A DNA stretch of 58,645 bases from an uncultured Collinsella sp. (GCA_900545055.1 UQXP01000006.1:1-58645); one strand, 5' to 3'. Positions 16,068 through 25,190 are shown, counted from the first letter of the stretch. Program-made: numbers and translations. The notes: generated from the letters alone by a model not told the origin.

Positions 16068-17519
16068 ATGGCCGGAATCGGATTTGAGCTCAAGCGTCTG
16101 TTTAAGCGTAACGGCTTGTTTGCCTCTATGCGCGCCTATGGCTACGCCGGCATTGTGTGCACGGGTCCTATGCTGCTGGGCATTCTGTTGCAGATGGGTG
16201 TCCTGATGCTGTGCGGCCTTTGGGGCGTTGCCCGCACCGACCAAGATCTGCTGGTATGCATGGTGACGTACGCGCTGCTGGCGTCGCTCGTGCTCACGGG
16301 CTTTTTCTCGATGCCCGTCACACGCTTTTTGGCCGACATGCTGTTTGCCGAGCGCGAGGACGAGATTCTGCCCTCGTTTTGGGGTTCCAACGCCATCATG
16401 CTCGTTGCGGGCACGATGCTCTACAGCATCTTTTTGCTGGTGTCGGGCGCAACGCTGCTCCAGGGGCTGCTATGCCTGTGGCTGTTCAACATTATGATTA
16501 TCAACTGGAACGCCATGAGCTACCTCACGGCCATCAAGGACTACCGCGGTATCCTGTGCAGCTTTATGGCTGCGATTGTGGTGGCATGCCTGTGTGCCCT
16601 TGGTTCGTTGGCGCTTGGTCTGCCGCCCGTCGAGAGCTTGCTTGCGAGCATTGCGCTGGGCTACGGCGTCATGCTCGTTTGGGATGTCATGCTGCTGTAC
16701 GGCTATTTTCCGCAAAGCGATCGAAGCCCTTGGCTGTTCTTGCATTGGCTCGACCAGTTTATGCCGCTGGCATTTACGGGTTTGTTTACCAATTTGGGGC
16801 TGTTTGCGCATTTGGTTATCATTTGGACCGGGCCCATCGGTGCGCAGGTTAAAGGTCTGTTTTACGGAGCGCCCTTTTACGATGTACCGGCGCTTATCGC
16901 GTTTTTGACCATTTTGGTGACGACCGTCAACTTTGTGGTCTCGGTCGAGGTCAACTTCTATCCGCGCTATCGCGAGTACTACAGTCTGTTTAATAACGGC
17001 GGCGTGGTCGGCGACATCCTGGTTGCTGAGGAAAAGATGCTCGGTACGCTTTCCAACGAACTGCGTTTTTGCGCGCTCAAGCAGCTGTTTGTGACGGCGG
17101 CGGCCATTTCGCTCGAGATGACGGTGCTCTCTGCCTTGCCGCTGGGCTTTAACAACCTGATGCACGGGTATTTCCGCACGTTGTGCGTGGGCTACGGGCT
17201 GTACGCCGTGGGCAACACGATCCTGCTTATCTTGCTGTACTTTACCGACTACAAGGGCGCGGTGCTGGCCTCGGGCTTGCTCGCGGGCGTCTCGGGCGCG
17301 GCGACGGCTGCTTTGCTCCTCGCGCCGCAGCAGTATTACGGCTTTGGCTTTTTGCTGGGTGCGGCGGTGTTCTTTATGGTGGCGCTCCTGCGGCTCAATA
17401 CCTTTACGGCTAATTTGCCGTATCGCATCTTGAGCCAGCAGCCCATAGTGGTGGCCGAAAAGGTCGGGGTCTTTACGCGACTCGCGCGTTTGCTCGAAGG
17501 GCGTGGGCGGCGTATTTGA
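16068..17519 (+). CDS. pelG: PelG polysaccharide exporter (MOP/Wzx fold)
   Basis: 483 residues with about a dozen hydrophobic helices. The start MAGIGFELKRLF is characteristic of PelG. PelG forms the inner-membrane translocation channel with PelD and PelE. It is the last gene of the operon. Gram-positive pel clusters lack the outer-membrane PelB and PelC genes, and none is present here. The 148 bases after it hold no strong terminator. Confidence 0.9.
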   Translation: MAGIGFELKRLFKRNGLFASMRAYGYAGIVCTGPMLLGILLQMGVLMLCGLWGVARTDQDLLVCMVTYALLASLVLTGFFSMPVTRFLADMLFAEREDEILPSFWGSNAIMLVAGTMLYSIFLLVSGATLLQGLLCLWLFNIMIINWNAMSYLTAIKDYRGILCSFMAAIVVACLCALGSLALGLPPVESLLASIALGYGVMLVWDVMLLYGYFPQSDRSPWLFLHWLDQFMPLAFTGLFTNLGLFAHLVIIWTGPIGAQVKGLFYGAPFYDVPALIAFLTILVTTVNFVVSVEVNFYPRYREYYSLFNNGGVVGDILVAEEKMLGTLSNELRFCALKQLFVTAAAISLEMTVLSALPLGFNNLMHGYFRTLCVGYGLYAVGNTILLILLYFTDYKGAVLASGLLAGVSGAATAALLLAPQQYYGFGFLLGAAVFFMVALLRLNTFTANLPYRILSQQPIVVAEKVGVFTRLARLLEGRGRRI

Positions 17520-17667
17520 CGGCGCGATAAGGTGCGGCTTTTACTGTTCCGCCCGGCGCGCCTGCAACCGTTGTCTCCGATAAATACCGCCACCCTGCAA
17601 TCGCTATCGTTTATGGGCCGCCTGCGCGGGTATCATGGTGCTGGTGAATTCGTTGTCAGGGGTACTC

Positions 17668-18648
17668 GTGGTAAAGATGAAGGATGTGGCCGAGCTGGCG
17701 GGCGTTTCGAACGCCGCGGTTTCGCGCTATCTCAACGGTGGATATATCTCGGCTGACAAGGCCGAGCGCATTAAACAGGCGATCGAGCAGACCGGCTACG
17801 TGCGGTCCAACCAAGCTCGCGCCTTGCGCACCGGCTCCACCAAGCTCATCGGCGTCATCGTTCCTAAGATCAACTCCGAATCGGTGAGTCGCATTACCGC
17901 AGGCATTGGCCAGGTGCTTGGTCGCCGCGGGTACCAGATGCTGCTTGCCAATACCGACAACGTCCCCGATCGCGAGCTCGAATATCTCGATTTATTCCAA
18001 AACCACCCGGTCGACGGCATCGTGCTGGTGGCAACCATGATCACCTATGAGCATCGTGCGGCCATTGCGTCTTGCCGCGTGCCCATTGTTCTGATTGGCC
18101 AAAACGTCGAGGGTGCTGCCTGCGTCTACCATGACGATTACGAGGCGGCATATGAGCTTGGTAACGCGCTCGCAGAGCGCGTGGAGGGCAAGATCGCCTA
18201 TATCGGTGTTACCGAAGATGACCGCGCCGCGGGCTACGACCGCCGCCGTGGCTTTGAGGCGGGCTTGTTGGCTGCGGGGGTTGTGCTCGATCCTGAACTG
18301 GTTGGTTTTGGCTCTTTTACGCTCGACTCGGGATACCGTGCGGCGCGCGAGCTGTTGGCCGACGTGCCCGATGTTTCGTTTATTGCCTGCGCTACCGATA
18401 CCATGGCCGCCGGCGCCCTGCGCGCTCTTGATGAGACGCTTGGTCTTGGCGAGGGTGCCCATCGCGTGAGTGGTTTTGGCGATAACGCGTTTTTGCGTAC
18501 GCTGACGGGCGGCATTCCCACCGTCCATTATGGTTATCTGACCAGTGGCGTCGAGGCCACCAACATGCTGCTCGACACGCTCGATGGCGTGGAAGGGGAG
18601 GGCGGCTTGCGTACGCTCAAGCTCGGTCATCAACTGATGAATGTCTAG
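17668..18648 (+). CDS. scrR: LacI-family sugar regulator, probably of sucrose genes
   Basis: 326 residues. The N-terminal HTH is MKDVAELAGVSNAAVSRYLNGGY, followed by the hinge (SNQARALRTGSTKLIG) and a periplasmic-binding-like sensor domain (about 60-320). The start GTG at 17668 is chosen because CAGGGG lies six bases upstream; an ATG nine bases further in is the alternative. The next two genes encode a PTS EIIBC and a GH32 hydrolase, so it is the likely local repressor. The gene symbol is by context. Confidence 0.8.
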   Translation: MVKMKDVAELAGVSNAAVSRYLNGGYISADKAERIKQAIEQTGYVRSNQARALRTGSTKLIGVIVPKINSESVSRITAGIGQVLGRRGYQMLLANTDNVPDRELEYLDLFQNHPVDGIVLVATMITYEHRAAIASCRVPIVLIGQNVEGAACVYHDDYEAAYELGNALAERVEGKIAYIGVTEDDRAAGYDRRRGFEAGLLAAGVVLDPELVGFGSFTLDSGYRAARELLADVPDVSFIACATDTMAAGALRALDETLGLGEGAHRVSGFGDNAFLRTLTGGIPTVHYGYLTSGVEATNMLLDTLDGVEGEGGLRTLKLGHQLMNV

Positions 18649-18709
18649 TTTCCGGATGCCTGGTGCTGACTCTAAACCTCTGCAATTTGTCCAAAACTAC
18701 CTTTCGCCG

Positions 18710-18737
18710 TTGAAAATCTACCGTTTACCGCTATATG
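18710..18737 (+). promoter_or_regulatory. Promoter of the PTS gene
   Basis: TTGAAA (18710-18715) and TATATG (18732-18737) are 16 bases apart. Just around it lie CGTTTA (18722-18727) and GAAAACGATT (from 18737), partly symmetric, which could be half-sites for the LacI-type regulator; this is a weak inference. Confidence 0.45.
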
Positions 18738-18805
18738 AAAACGATTACAGTGTAAGTGTCAAAGATGGCCGGGTGCAAATGCGCCCGTTGGAGGAAAGGG
18801 AAGTC

Positions 18806-20206
18806 ATGGACTACCGCAAATCAGCCCAAGAGGTGCTCGACAACATCGGTGGCGCCGACAACGTTGTTTCGGCCGCACACTGCGCCACGCGTCTGCGCCT
18901 GGTGATTGCCGACAACAGCAAGGTTAACAAGGAGGCCATCGAGAACGTCGACGGCGCCAAGGGCGTCTTTGAGGCTCAGGGCCAGCTCCAGATTATTTTT
19001 GGCACCGGCACCGTCAATAATGTCTACGAAGAGTTCATCGCGCTCAGCGGCGTCGAGGCTGCCACCAAGGCCGAGGTCAAGGAGACCGCGGCACAGCAGC
19101 AGAACATCTTTATGCGTGCCATTAAGGTGCTCGGCGACGTCTTTGTCCCCATCATCCCCGCCATCGTGGCTTCGGGTCTGCTGCTGGGCATTATGAGCGC
19201 CCTCAACTTTATGGCCTCCAACGGCTTTATCGCGCTCGATACCAATAACTTTATCTACAAGATCGCCGATCTGGTCTCGGGCACGTCCTTTGGCTTCCTG
19301 CAGATCCTGATTGGTTACTCCGCTGCTAAGGCCTTCGGCGCCAACCCGTACCTGGGTGCTGTCGTCGGTGGCGCATTCATCAACTCCTCGCTGCAGAGCG
19401 CCTATACGGTTGCCTCCGAGGGCGTGCAGACCATGGTCAACGTCATCCCCGGCGTGTACAGCTTTGAGTGGGTCGGCTATCAGGGCCATGTGATCCCCAT
19501 CGTTATCGCCTGCGCCATTCTCGCCTTCCTCGAGAAGCGCCTGCACAAGATCGTTCCTGAAATGTTCGACCTCTTTGTGACTCCGCTCGTCTCGGTGTTC
19601 GTGACCGTGCTCGTGACGCTCGTTGCCGTCGGCCCCATCTTTGTCTGGGCTGAGAACGCCATCCTCGGTCTGATCCAGACCTTGCTGACCCTGCCCTTCG
19701 GCATCGGTTCCTTTATCGTTGGCCTGTTCTATGCCCCCACGGTCGTTACCGGTATCCACCAGATGTACACCGCCATCGATCTGGGCCAGCTCGCCCAGTA
19801 CGGCGTGACCTACTGGCTGCCCATCGCCAGCGCTGCCAACATCGCTCAGGGTGGTGCCGCGCTCGCCGTTGCCTTTAAGACCCGCGATGCCAAGATCAAG
19901 GGCCTGGCGCTTCCTTCGGCCCTGTCCGCCTTCATGGGCATTACCGAGCCTGCCATCTTTGGTGTGAACCTGCGCTTCTTTAAGCCCTTCATCGCCGGCT
20001 GCATCGGCGGCGGTTGCGGTGCCCTGGTCTGCGCGCTCACTTCGCTGGCTGCCTCCGGCACGGGCGTTACCGGTATCTTCGGTATCCTGCTGTGCCTGTC
20101 CCAACCCGTGCAGTACGCGATCATGTTCGCGGTTGCCGCGGTCGTGTCCTTTGCTATCTCGTTTGTCTTGTACAAGGACGAGCCCAAGGCTTCCGAGCAG
20201 GCCTAA
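18806..20206 (+). CDS. scrA: Sucrose-type PTS transporter EIIBC
   Basis: 466 residues. The EIIB domain is at residues 1-85 with phospho-acceptor Cys26 in SAAHCATRL. A multi-helix EIIC domain follows (about 105-460) with the GITEPAIFGV motif. No EIIA domain is fused, so phosphate must come from a separate EIIA. It imports and phosphorylates a sugar of the sucrose/beta-glucoside family; the adjacent GH32 enzyme makes sucrose the best choice. The start at 18806 (MDYRKSAQEVLDNIGG) follows GGAAAGGGAAGTC and matches the usual EIIB start; the open frame extends upstream without family resemblance. Confidence 0.85.
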   Translation: MDYRKSAQEVLDNIGGADNVVSAAHCATRLRLVIADNSKVNKEAIENVDGAKGVFEAQGQLQIIFGTGTVNNVYEEFIALSGVEAATKAEVKETAAQQQNIFMRAIKVLGDVFVPIIPAIVASGLLLGIMSALNFMASNGFIALDTNNFIYKIADLVSGTSFGFLQILIGYSAAKAFGANPYLGAVVGGAFINSSLQSAYTVASEGVQTMVNVIPGVYSFEWVGYQGHVIPIVIACAILAFLEKRLHKIVPEMFDLFVTPLVSVFVTVLVTLVAVGPIFVWAENAILGLIQTLLTLPFGIGSFIVGLFYAPTVVTGIHQMYTAIDLGQLAQYGVTYWLPIASAANIAQGGAALAVAFKTRDAKIKGLALPSALSAFMGITEPAIFGVNLRFFKPFIAGCIGGGCGALVCALTSLAASGTGVTGIFGILLCLSQPVQYAIMFAVAAVVSFAISFVLYKDEPKASEQA

Positions 20207-20225
20207 GAGCTTTTGATTGAGGGGT

Positions 20226-20255
20226 GCCCGCGGGTTGTGTACTCGCGGGCGTTTC
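20226..20255 (+). terminator. Hairpin between EIIBC and GH32 genes
   Basis: GCCCGCG (20226-20232) pairs with CGCGGGC (20244-20250), followed by GTTTC. It may attenuate read-through into the hydrolase gene or protect the upstream message. Confidence 0.5.
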
Positions 20256-20312
20256 CCGTATCTGGTGCCGACCTCTGGCGCCTTGTTACTTTCGATCCGT
20301 TAGGACATTGAT

Positions 20313-21854
20313 ATGTCTAATGCACTTGGTCGCGACCTTGCAAAGCTGGTTGCCGCTGTTGACGCTGCCGCCTCTGAGTGCGGTCATGGCGCGTTTGGCC
20401 AGTACTTCCATATTATGCCGCCGGCGGGTTGGCTCAACGACCCCAACGGTCTTTGCCAAGCAGACGGCGTGTTCCACGCTTATTTTCAATATGCGCCGTT
20501 TGATGTCGAGGGCGGCGTTAAGGCCTGGGGTCATGCGACGAGCCGCGACCTTATGACGTGGGACTACGTTGGCGCTCCGCTGCTGCCCGACGAGCCGTTC
20601 GATTGCCACGGTGTGTATTCGGGCTCCGCGCTTGCCGAGGATGGCCGCATTCGCGTGCTGTACACGGGCAACGTTAAGCTTTCCGATGCGGACGGCACGT
20701 ATGACTACGTCAATACCGGTCGACGAGCCGATACCGTGTATGTCGAGAGCGTTGATGGCCTTGCCGGTCGGGAGTTCAGCCAAAAGCGCGTGGTGCTGGC
20801 GTCCGAGGATTATCCCGACGATCTGACCTGCCACGTGCGCGATCCCAAGGTATGGCGCGATGATGATGGGCGCTACCACATGGTGCTGGGCGCGCGTCGT
20901 CGTGTGGACGGGCCGCATGTCGAGAGCCGTTTTTGTGCGATGCACGGCGAAGGTGCCGGGCGCGATGTGGGCGAGATCTTGGTATACGGCTCGGCTGACA
21001 TGTTTAGCTGGCAGCTCGAGAGCCGTGTGTCTACGCCCGAGCGTTTTGGCTTTATGTGGGAGTGCCCGGGGTATCTGGAGCTTGAGACGGATGGCGGTGT
21101 ACCAGCGAAGTGGTTGTCCTTCTCGCCCCAGGGGCTCGAGGGCGGTCGTTGGGACCGCGGCAATGTGTATGCAGCGGGCTACATGCCTGTAACGGGCGAC
21201 ATTACCGGTGGTGACGATGCCTATGGGCTGGGTGAGTTCCGCCTGTGGGACGCCGGTTTTGACTTCTATGCTCCGCAGGAGTTCACGGCCGAGGATGGTC
21301 GCCACATTCTGATTGGCTGGATGGGCATGCCCGATGAACCGACCTATGACAATGCGCCCACCGTGGCGTGCGGCTGGCAGCACTGCATGACAGTGCCGCG
21401 TGAGCTCACAGCCGGTGCCGGCGGCGTGGTGCTGCAGCAGCCGGCGCGCGAGATCGAGCGTCATTATGCCTCGGTGCGTGTGGGGGAGGGCTCGTTGGAG
21501 GTTGACGGCGATACCTGCTTTGACGTTGTTGCCAACGGTGTCGATGGCGCGTTTACCGCGATGGTTGATGGCGAGCTGAAGCTGGAGTTTATGCCCGCTG
21601 AGGGCGAACTGCCCTCGCGCTTTGAGATGCGATTTACCGATGAGGGTCGCGCTTCTGCCGGCTGTGGTCGTACCGTGCGCTGGGAGCCCGTCGACGAGGT
21701 GCGCAACGTGCGCATTGTTGGCGATGTCTCGTCGGTCGAGGTGTTTGTGAACGATGGCGCGCTCGTATTTTCGACGCGCATCTATCCCGAGGCCTATGGC
21801 GTGACCGTTGACGCTCCGGGTGCGAGCGTGAACTATCACACGCTCATCATCTAG
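20313..21854 (+). CDS. scrB: GH32 sucrose-6-phosphate hydrolase
   Basis: 513 residues. GH32 landmarks are all present: GWLNDPNG (nucleophile Asp), RDPKVW (transition-state Asp), and WECPGY (acid/base Glu), then a C-terminal beta-sandwich. It splits sucrose-6-phosphate imported by the PTS into glucose-6-phosphate and fructose. There is no signal peptide, so it acts in the cytoplasm. The ATG follows TTAGGACATTGAT. A fructan hydrolase role is less likely because of the PTS partner. Confidence 0.9.
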   Translation: MSNALGRDLAKLVAAVDAAASECGHGAFGQYFHIMPPAGWLNDPNGLCQADGVFHAYFQYAPFDVEGGVKAWGHATSRDLMTWDYVGAPLLPDEPFDCHGVYSGSALAEDGRIRVLYTGNVKLSDADGTYDYVNTGRRADTVYVESVDGLAGREFSQKRVVLASEDYPDDLTCHVRDPKVWRDDDGRYHMVLGARRRVDGPHVESRFCAMHGEGAGRDVGEILVYGSADMFSWQLESRVSTPERFGFMWECPGYLELETDGGVPAKWLSFSPQGLEGGRWDRGNVYAAGYMPVTGDITGGDDAYGLGEFRLWDAGFDFYAPQEFTAEDGRHILIGWMGMPDEPTYDNAPTVACGWQHCMTVPRELTAGAGGVVLQQPAREIERHYASVRVGEGSLEVDGDTCFDVVANGVDGAFTAMVDGELKLEFMPAEGELPSRFEMRFTDEGRASAGCGRTVRWEPVDEVRNVRIVGDVSSVEVFVNDGALVFSTRIYPEAYGVTVDAPGASVNYHTLII

Positions 21855-21892
21855 GCGATTCGTCGCATATCGGCGCTATACTGCAGCCGTTG

Positions 21893-21929
21893 CCCACGAT
21901 GCGGGGAACACCCGCATCGTGGGTTTTTG
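21893..21929 (+). terminator. Terminator of the sucrose cluster
   Basis: CCCACGATGCGGG (21893-21905) and CCCGCATCGTGGG (21911-21923) form a perfect 13-bp stem, followed by TTTTTGCTT. Confidence 0.85.
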
Positions 21930-21950
21930 CTTATGAAGGGATGGTGCCGT

Positions 21951-22955
21951 GTGGGCGTACAGCAGCTAGAAGAGGCTTGGGCTTTGAGGACCGGCGCGCG
22001 TGAGGCGCAGTTGCTTGCGGCCCCGCATGTGCCGGCAGGGCTGTCGCAGCTGGGGATTGTGCGTCCCTGCGACCGCCTGGTGGCCTTTGCGGACGACTTT
22101 GTCGATGCGTTTGCGAGCGGCTTTGATTGCTGCGATGTCGCGCTGGTGGGCTCGCCGTCCGCCGAGGCGTTTACCGCCGCGTCCGAGGGCTTGGATGCTT
22201 CGTTTGATGCCGAGGGTCCGCACCTGTGGTGGTTCGTTAACTCCATCGGCGGGTTTGGTCTGCGTGTGCCCGGTCTGCGTGCGCTGGGTCGGGCGGCGCG
22301 TGAGGCCCATGCGCTGCTGGTTGTTGACAACACCGTGGCGTCGGCTTTTGGCTGCGATCCGCTGCGGCTGGGTGCCGTGCTGTCGCTCGAGGCGCTCGAT
22401 CGTGTATGCGCCGGTGATGCTTCGCGCAAGTTGGTTGCCGTATCGGTGGCACGCTCGCAGCTCAAGCGCCATCGTGTGGATGCCGCGGCTGAGTGCGTGC
22501 ATGCCCTGCTTGAGGGCTGTGGCTTGGCCAAGCTTGATATGCCTGCTGACGAGGCCGGTGTGCTGAAGCGCGGGCTGGACTCGCTCGATGCCCGCATGCA
22601 GGCACACTTCGACCGCGCCCGTGCGCTGGCCGAGTATCTGGCCGCCAACGAGATGGTGCGCAACGTGCACTATCCCGGACTGAGCTCGCATCCCGATCAT
22701 GCGGTTGCCACGGGAATCTTCGAGCATGGCTTTGGCCCGGCAGTTGAATTCGACCTTATCGAGCGTAGTGCAGATGATCTTTTCGATGTTTTGCCGGGGG
22801 AGTTCCGCACATCGCCGGCCGGCGGCGCAACGACGCGCCTTTCGGCCCCACGCGGCAAGCAGGGGAGCACCGTCCGCCTCTTCGCCGGCACCGACGACCC
22901 CCTGGTCGTAGCGTCCGCCTTAGACAACGCCCTTCGTAAATTAGCTACTTTTTAA
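21951..22955 (+). CDS. Cys/Met-metabolism PLP-fold protein lacking the catalytic lysine
   Basis: 334 residues related to cystathionine gamma-synthase-type enzymes. ALLVVDNTVASAFGCDPLRLGA matches the VDNT cofactor block, NVHYPGL matches the later V-YPGL block, and a C-terminal domain follows. Aligned without gaps from VDNT, the position of the Schiff-base Lys in the family motif SATKY-GG is Arg151 (EALDRVCAG). It may therefore be a non-catalytic or altered relative. The start is GTG at 21951 behind AAGGGATGG. Its end overlaps the convergent ModE-like gene by 11 bases. Confidence 0.65.
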   Translation: MGVQQLEEAWALRTGAREAQLLAAPHVPAGLSQLGIVRPCDRLVAFADDFVDAFASGFDCCDVALVGSPSAEAFTAASEGLDASFDAEGPHLWWFVNSIGGFGLRVPGLRALGRAAREAHALLVVDNTVASAFGCDPLRLGAVLSLEALDRVCAGDASRKLVAVSVARSQLKRHRVDAAAECVHALLEGCGLAKLDMPADEAGVLKRGLDSLDARMQAHFDRARALAEYLAANEMVRNVHYPGLSSHPDHAVATGIFEHGFGPAVEFDLIERSADDLFDVLPGEFRTSPAGGATTRLSAPRGKQGSTVRLFAGTDDPLVVASALDNALRKLATF

Positions 22956-23289
22956 TACTTGCGATGAGGTCGTTTGCTTTGGTGGCAATTACTTGGTTGA
23001 TGTCGGTCTGCAGCTCCTCGTAGACCGCTATGGCTCGCTCGCCGGCGAGGGTGAGCGTGGATCCGCGGGCTCCGTCGCGCTCGATGAGCTTGCAGCCCAG
23101 CTGTCCTTCGGCCTCGTTCACGATGCGCCAGGCCTTGGAGTACGCCATGCCCATGCTCTTGGCGGCGCGGTTGAGCGAGTGCTCGCGGGCGATGCCCTGC
23201 AGCAGCAAGACACAGCCGTGGCCGAACACGCCCGGCAGATCTTTGTCGCACGCTTGAATGACCAACTTTGCCGTCGTCTTGTACTCCAT
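22945..23289 (-). CDS. ModE-like winged-helix DNA-binding protein
   Basis: A 114-residue protein with the LysR/ModE-type winged helix (LLLQGIAREHSLNRAAKSMGMAYSKAWRIV, then LIERDGARGSTLTLAGERAI). It lacks the molybdate-binding C-terminal domains of full ModE. Such short proteins are annotated as molybdenum-dependent regulators, but the ligand here is unknown. The start may be the ATG at 23289 or a GTG nine bases upstream. It faces the guaB promoter region on one side and the PLP-fold gene on the other. Confidence 0.75.
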   Translation of the reverse strand: MEYKTTAKLVIQACDKDLPGVFGHGCVLLLQGIAREHSLNRAAKSMGMAYSKAWRIVNEAEGQLGCKLIERDGARGSTLTLAGERAIAVYEELQTDINQVIATKANDLIASIKK

Positions 23290-23374
23290 GTGCTCCACGT
23301 CTTCCCGCTAAAGTGTTTGCTGGGCAAACGCAAAGCCTGCGTCAAACCCTCGTGTGCTCTTCTTAAATCATGCA

Positions 23375-23403
23375 TTGTAGCAGTCAAAGTGCGTTAAGAT
23401 ACT
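23375..23403 (+). promoter_or_regulatory. Possible guaB promoter
   Basis: TTGTAG (23375-23380) and GATACT (23398-23403) are 17 bases apart, 80 bases before guaB. A 12-base palindrome, TTGGGCGCCCAA, follows in the leader and could be a regulatory site. Confidence 0.4.
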
Positions 23404-23482
23404 TCCCCAGTATTGGGCGCCCAAGGTTGGGCTGGGTCCTACGAGGCCTGCAGCCGACCGGTCGCATGGAAAAAGGAGAAAC

Positions 23483-24994
23483 ATGGCTACGTTCTTTCCC
23501 GGTGAGTCCCACACGTTTTCGGAGTATCTGCTGGTCCCTGGCTACTCGTCCTCGCAGTGCATCCCCAACAACGTCTCTCTTAAGACGCCGCTAACCCGCT
23601 TCAAGCGCGGTGAGAAGCCGGCAATCACCCTGAACATCCCCATGGTTTCCGCCATCATGCAGTCCGTCTCGGGCGTCGACATGGGTGTCGCGCTCGCTAC
23701 CGAGGGTGGCCTGTCCTTCATTTACGGTTCCCAGAGCGCCGAGTCCGAGGCCGCTATGGTCAAGGCCGTCAAGGATCACAAGGCCGGCTTCGTTCAGTCC
23801 GATTCCACGCTGACCCCCGACATGACCATGGAGCAGGTCATTGAGCTCAAGGAGAAGACCGGCCACTCCACCATGCCGGTCACCGACGACGGCACTCCCA
23901 AGGGTAAGCTCCTGGGCATCGTCACCAGCCGTGACTATCGCCCCAGTCGCGATGACCACCAGACGAAGGTCTCCGAGTTCATGACCCCGCGTGAGCAGCT
24001 CATCGTAGGCGACAAGAACATCAGCCTCAAGGTTGCCAACGACGTCATCTGGGACAATAAGCTCAACGCCCTGCCCATCGTCGACGACTACGATCACCTG
24101 ATGGGCATCGTCTTCCGCAAGGACTACGACAGCCACAAGACCAACCCCAACGAGCTGCTCGATAACGACAAGCGCTACATGGTCGGCGCCGGTATCAACA
24201 CCCGCGACTATGCCGAGCGCGTGCCGCTGCTCATCGAGGCTGGTGCCGATGTCCTGTGCATCGACTCTTCCGAGGGCTTCAGCGAGTGGCAGAAGCGCAC
24301 CATCGAGTGGATCCGCGCCAACTACGGCGAGGACGTCAAGGTCGGTGCCGGTAACGTCGTCGACGCCGAGGGCTTCCGCTTCCTGGCCGACTGCGGTGCC
24401 GACTTCATCAAGGTCGGTATCGGTGGCGGTTCCATCTGCATCACCCGTGAGACCAAGGGTATCGGCCGTGGCCAGGCTACCGCGCTGATCGACGTCTGCC
24501 GCGCTCGCGACGAGTACTACGAGGAGACCGGCGTCTACGTGCCCGTGTGCTCCGACGGCGGCATCGTCTACGACTACCACATGACGCTCGCCCTTGCCAT
24601 GGGTGCCGACTTTATGATGCTGGGTCGCTACTTCGCTCGCTTTGACGAGAGCCCGACCGAGCGCGTCAATGTGAACGGTCAGTACATGAAGGAGTACTGG
24701 GGCGAGGGCTCTGCACGTGCCCGCAACTGGCAGCGCTACGACCTGGGTGGCGCCGCGAAGCTCAGCTTCGTCGAGGGCGTTGACTCCTACGTCCCGTACG
24801 CCGGCTCCCTCAAGGACGGCGTGGGCGGCACGCTCTACAAGGTCAAGTCCACGATGTGCAACTGCGGTGCCCTCTCGATCCCCGAACTCCAGGAAAAGGC
24901 ACGCCTAACGCTGGTCAGCTCCACCTCCATCGTCGAAGGCGGCGCCCACGACGTTGTGGTTAAGGACTCCCAGCAGTCCGTATCTTATCGATAA
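23483..24994 (+). CDS. guaB: IMP dehydrogenase
   Basis: 503 residues. It catalyses the NAD-dependent oxidation of IMP to XMP, the first step to GMP. The catalytic loop GIGGGSICITRETKG carries the nucleophile Cys319. A CBS-domain pair lies at about 100-220 (STMPVTDDG, MTPREQLIVG, LPIVDDYDHLMGIV), and the phosphate-binding DGGI region follows near residue 355. AAAAGGAGAAAC precedes the ATG. It appears to be transcribed alone. Confidence 0.92.
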   Translation: MATFFPGESHTFSEYLLVPGYSSSQCIPNNVSLKTPLTRFKRGEKPAITLNIPMVSAIMQSVSGVDMGVALATEGGLSFIYGSQSAESEAAMVKAVKDHKAGFVQSDSTLTPDMTMEQVIELKEKTGHSTMPVTDDGTPKGKLLGIVTSRDYRPSRDDHQTKVSEFMTPREQLIVGDKNISLKVANDVIWDNKLNALPIVDDYDHLMGIVFRKDYDSHKTNPNELLDNDKRYMVGAGINTRDYAERVPLLIEAGADVLCIDSSEGFSEWQKRTIEWIRANYGEDVKVGAGNVVDAEGFRFLADCGADFIKVGIGGGSICITRETKGIGRGQATALIDVCRARDEYYEETGVYVPVCSDGGIVYDYHMTLALAMGADFMMLGRYFARFDESPTERVNVNGQYMKEYWGEGSARARNWQRYDLGGAAKLSFVEGVDSYVPYAGSLKDGVGGTLYKVKSTMCNCGALSIPELQEKARLTLVSSTSIVEGGAHDVVVKDSQQSVSYR

Positions 24995-25003
24995 GCGGCT
25001 TTC

Positions 25004-25115
25004 CCAGGCACCGCACCTTGCCGTTCAAACCGTCGCTCGCGTACCAAAGTACGCGTCGCTCCTCTTTCACGGCAACCTGCGGCACCTGGAAAACCCGTTC
25101 GTTCTAGAACGGGTT
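25004..25115 (+). repeat. Structured inverted-repeat element after guaB
   Basis: CCAGGCACCGCACCTTGCCGT (25004-25024, broken by two small symmetric internal loops) pairs with 25069-25089 (starting ACGGCAACC, ending CACCTGG). Inside is a short hairpin, CGCGTAC-CAAA-GTACGCG (25038-25055). A second hairpin, AACCCGTTC-GTTCTA-GAACGGGTT, follows at 25092-25115. No coding frame is present. Confidence 0.65.
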
Positions 25116-25153
25116 GCACATAAAGGTTGAGTATCAACCACGTTATTTAGATA

Positions 25154-25190
25154 AAGCGAGATGCCTGCAAGTCGCAGACATCTCGCTTGT
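25154..25190 (+). terminator. Terminator-like stem between guaB and leuS
   Basis: AAGCGAGATG and CATCTCGCTT pair, with an inner CTGC/GCAG stem, over 25154-25188. T-rich sequence (GTCGTATTTGC) follows. Confidence 0.6.

Noticed and set aside
18641..18805. N-terminal extension of the EIIBC frame upstream of 18806
   Set aside because: It contains the promoter, and the EIIB family starts at MDYRKSAQEVLDNIGG behind a good ribosome binding site.
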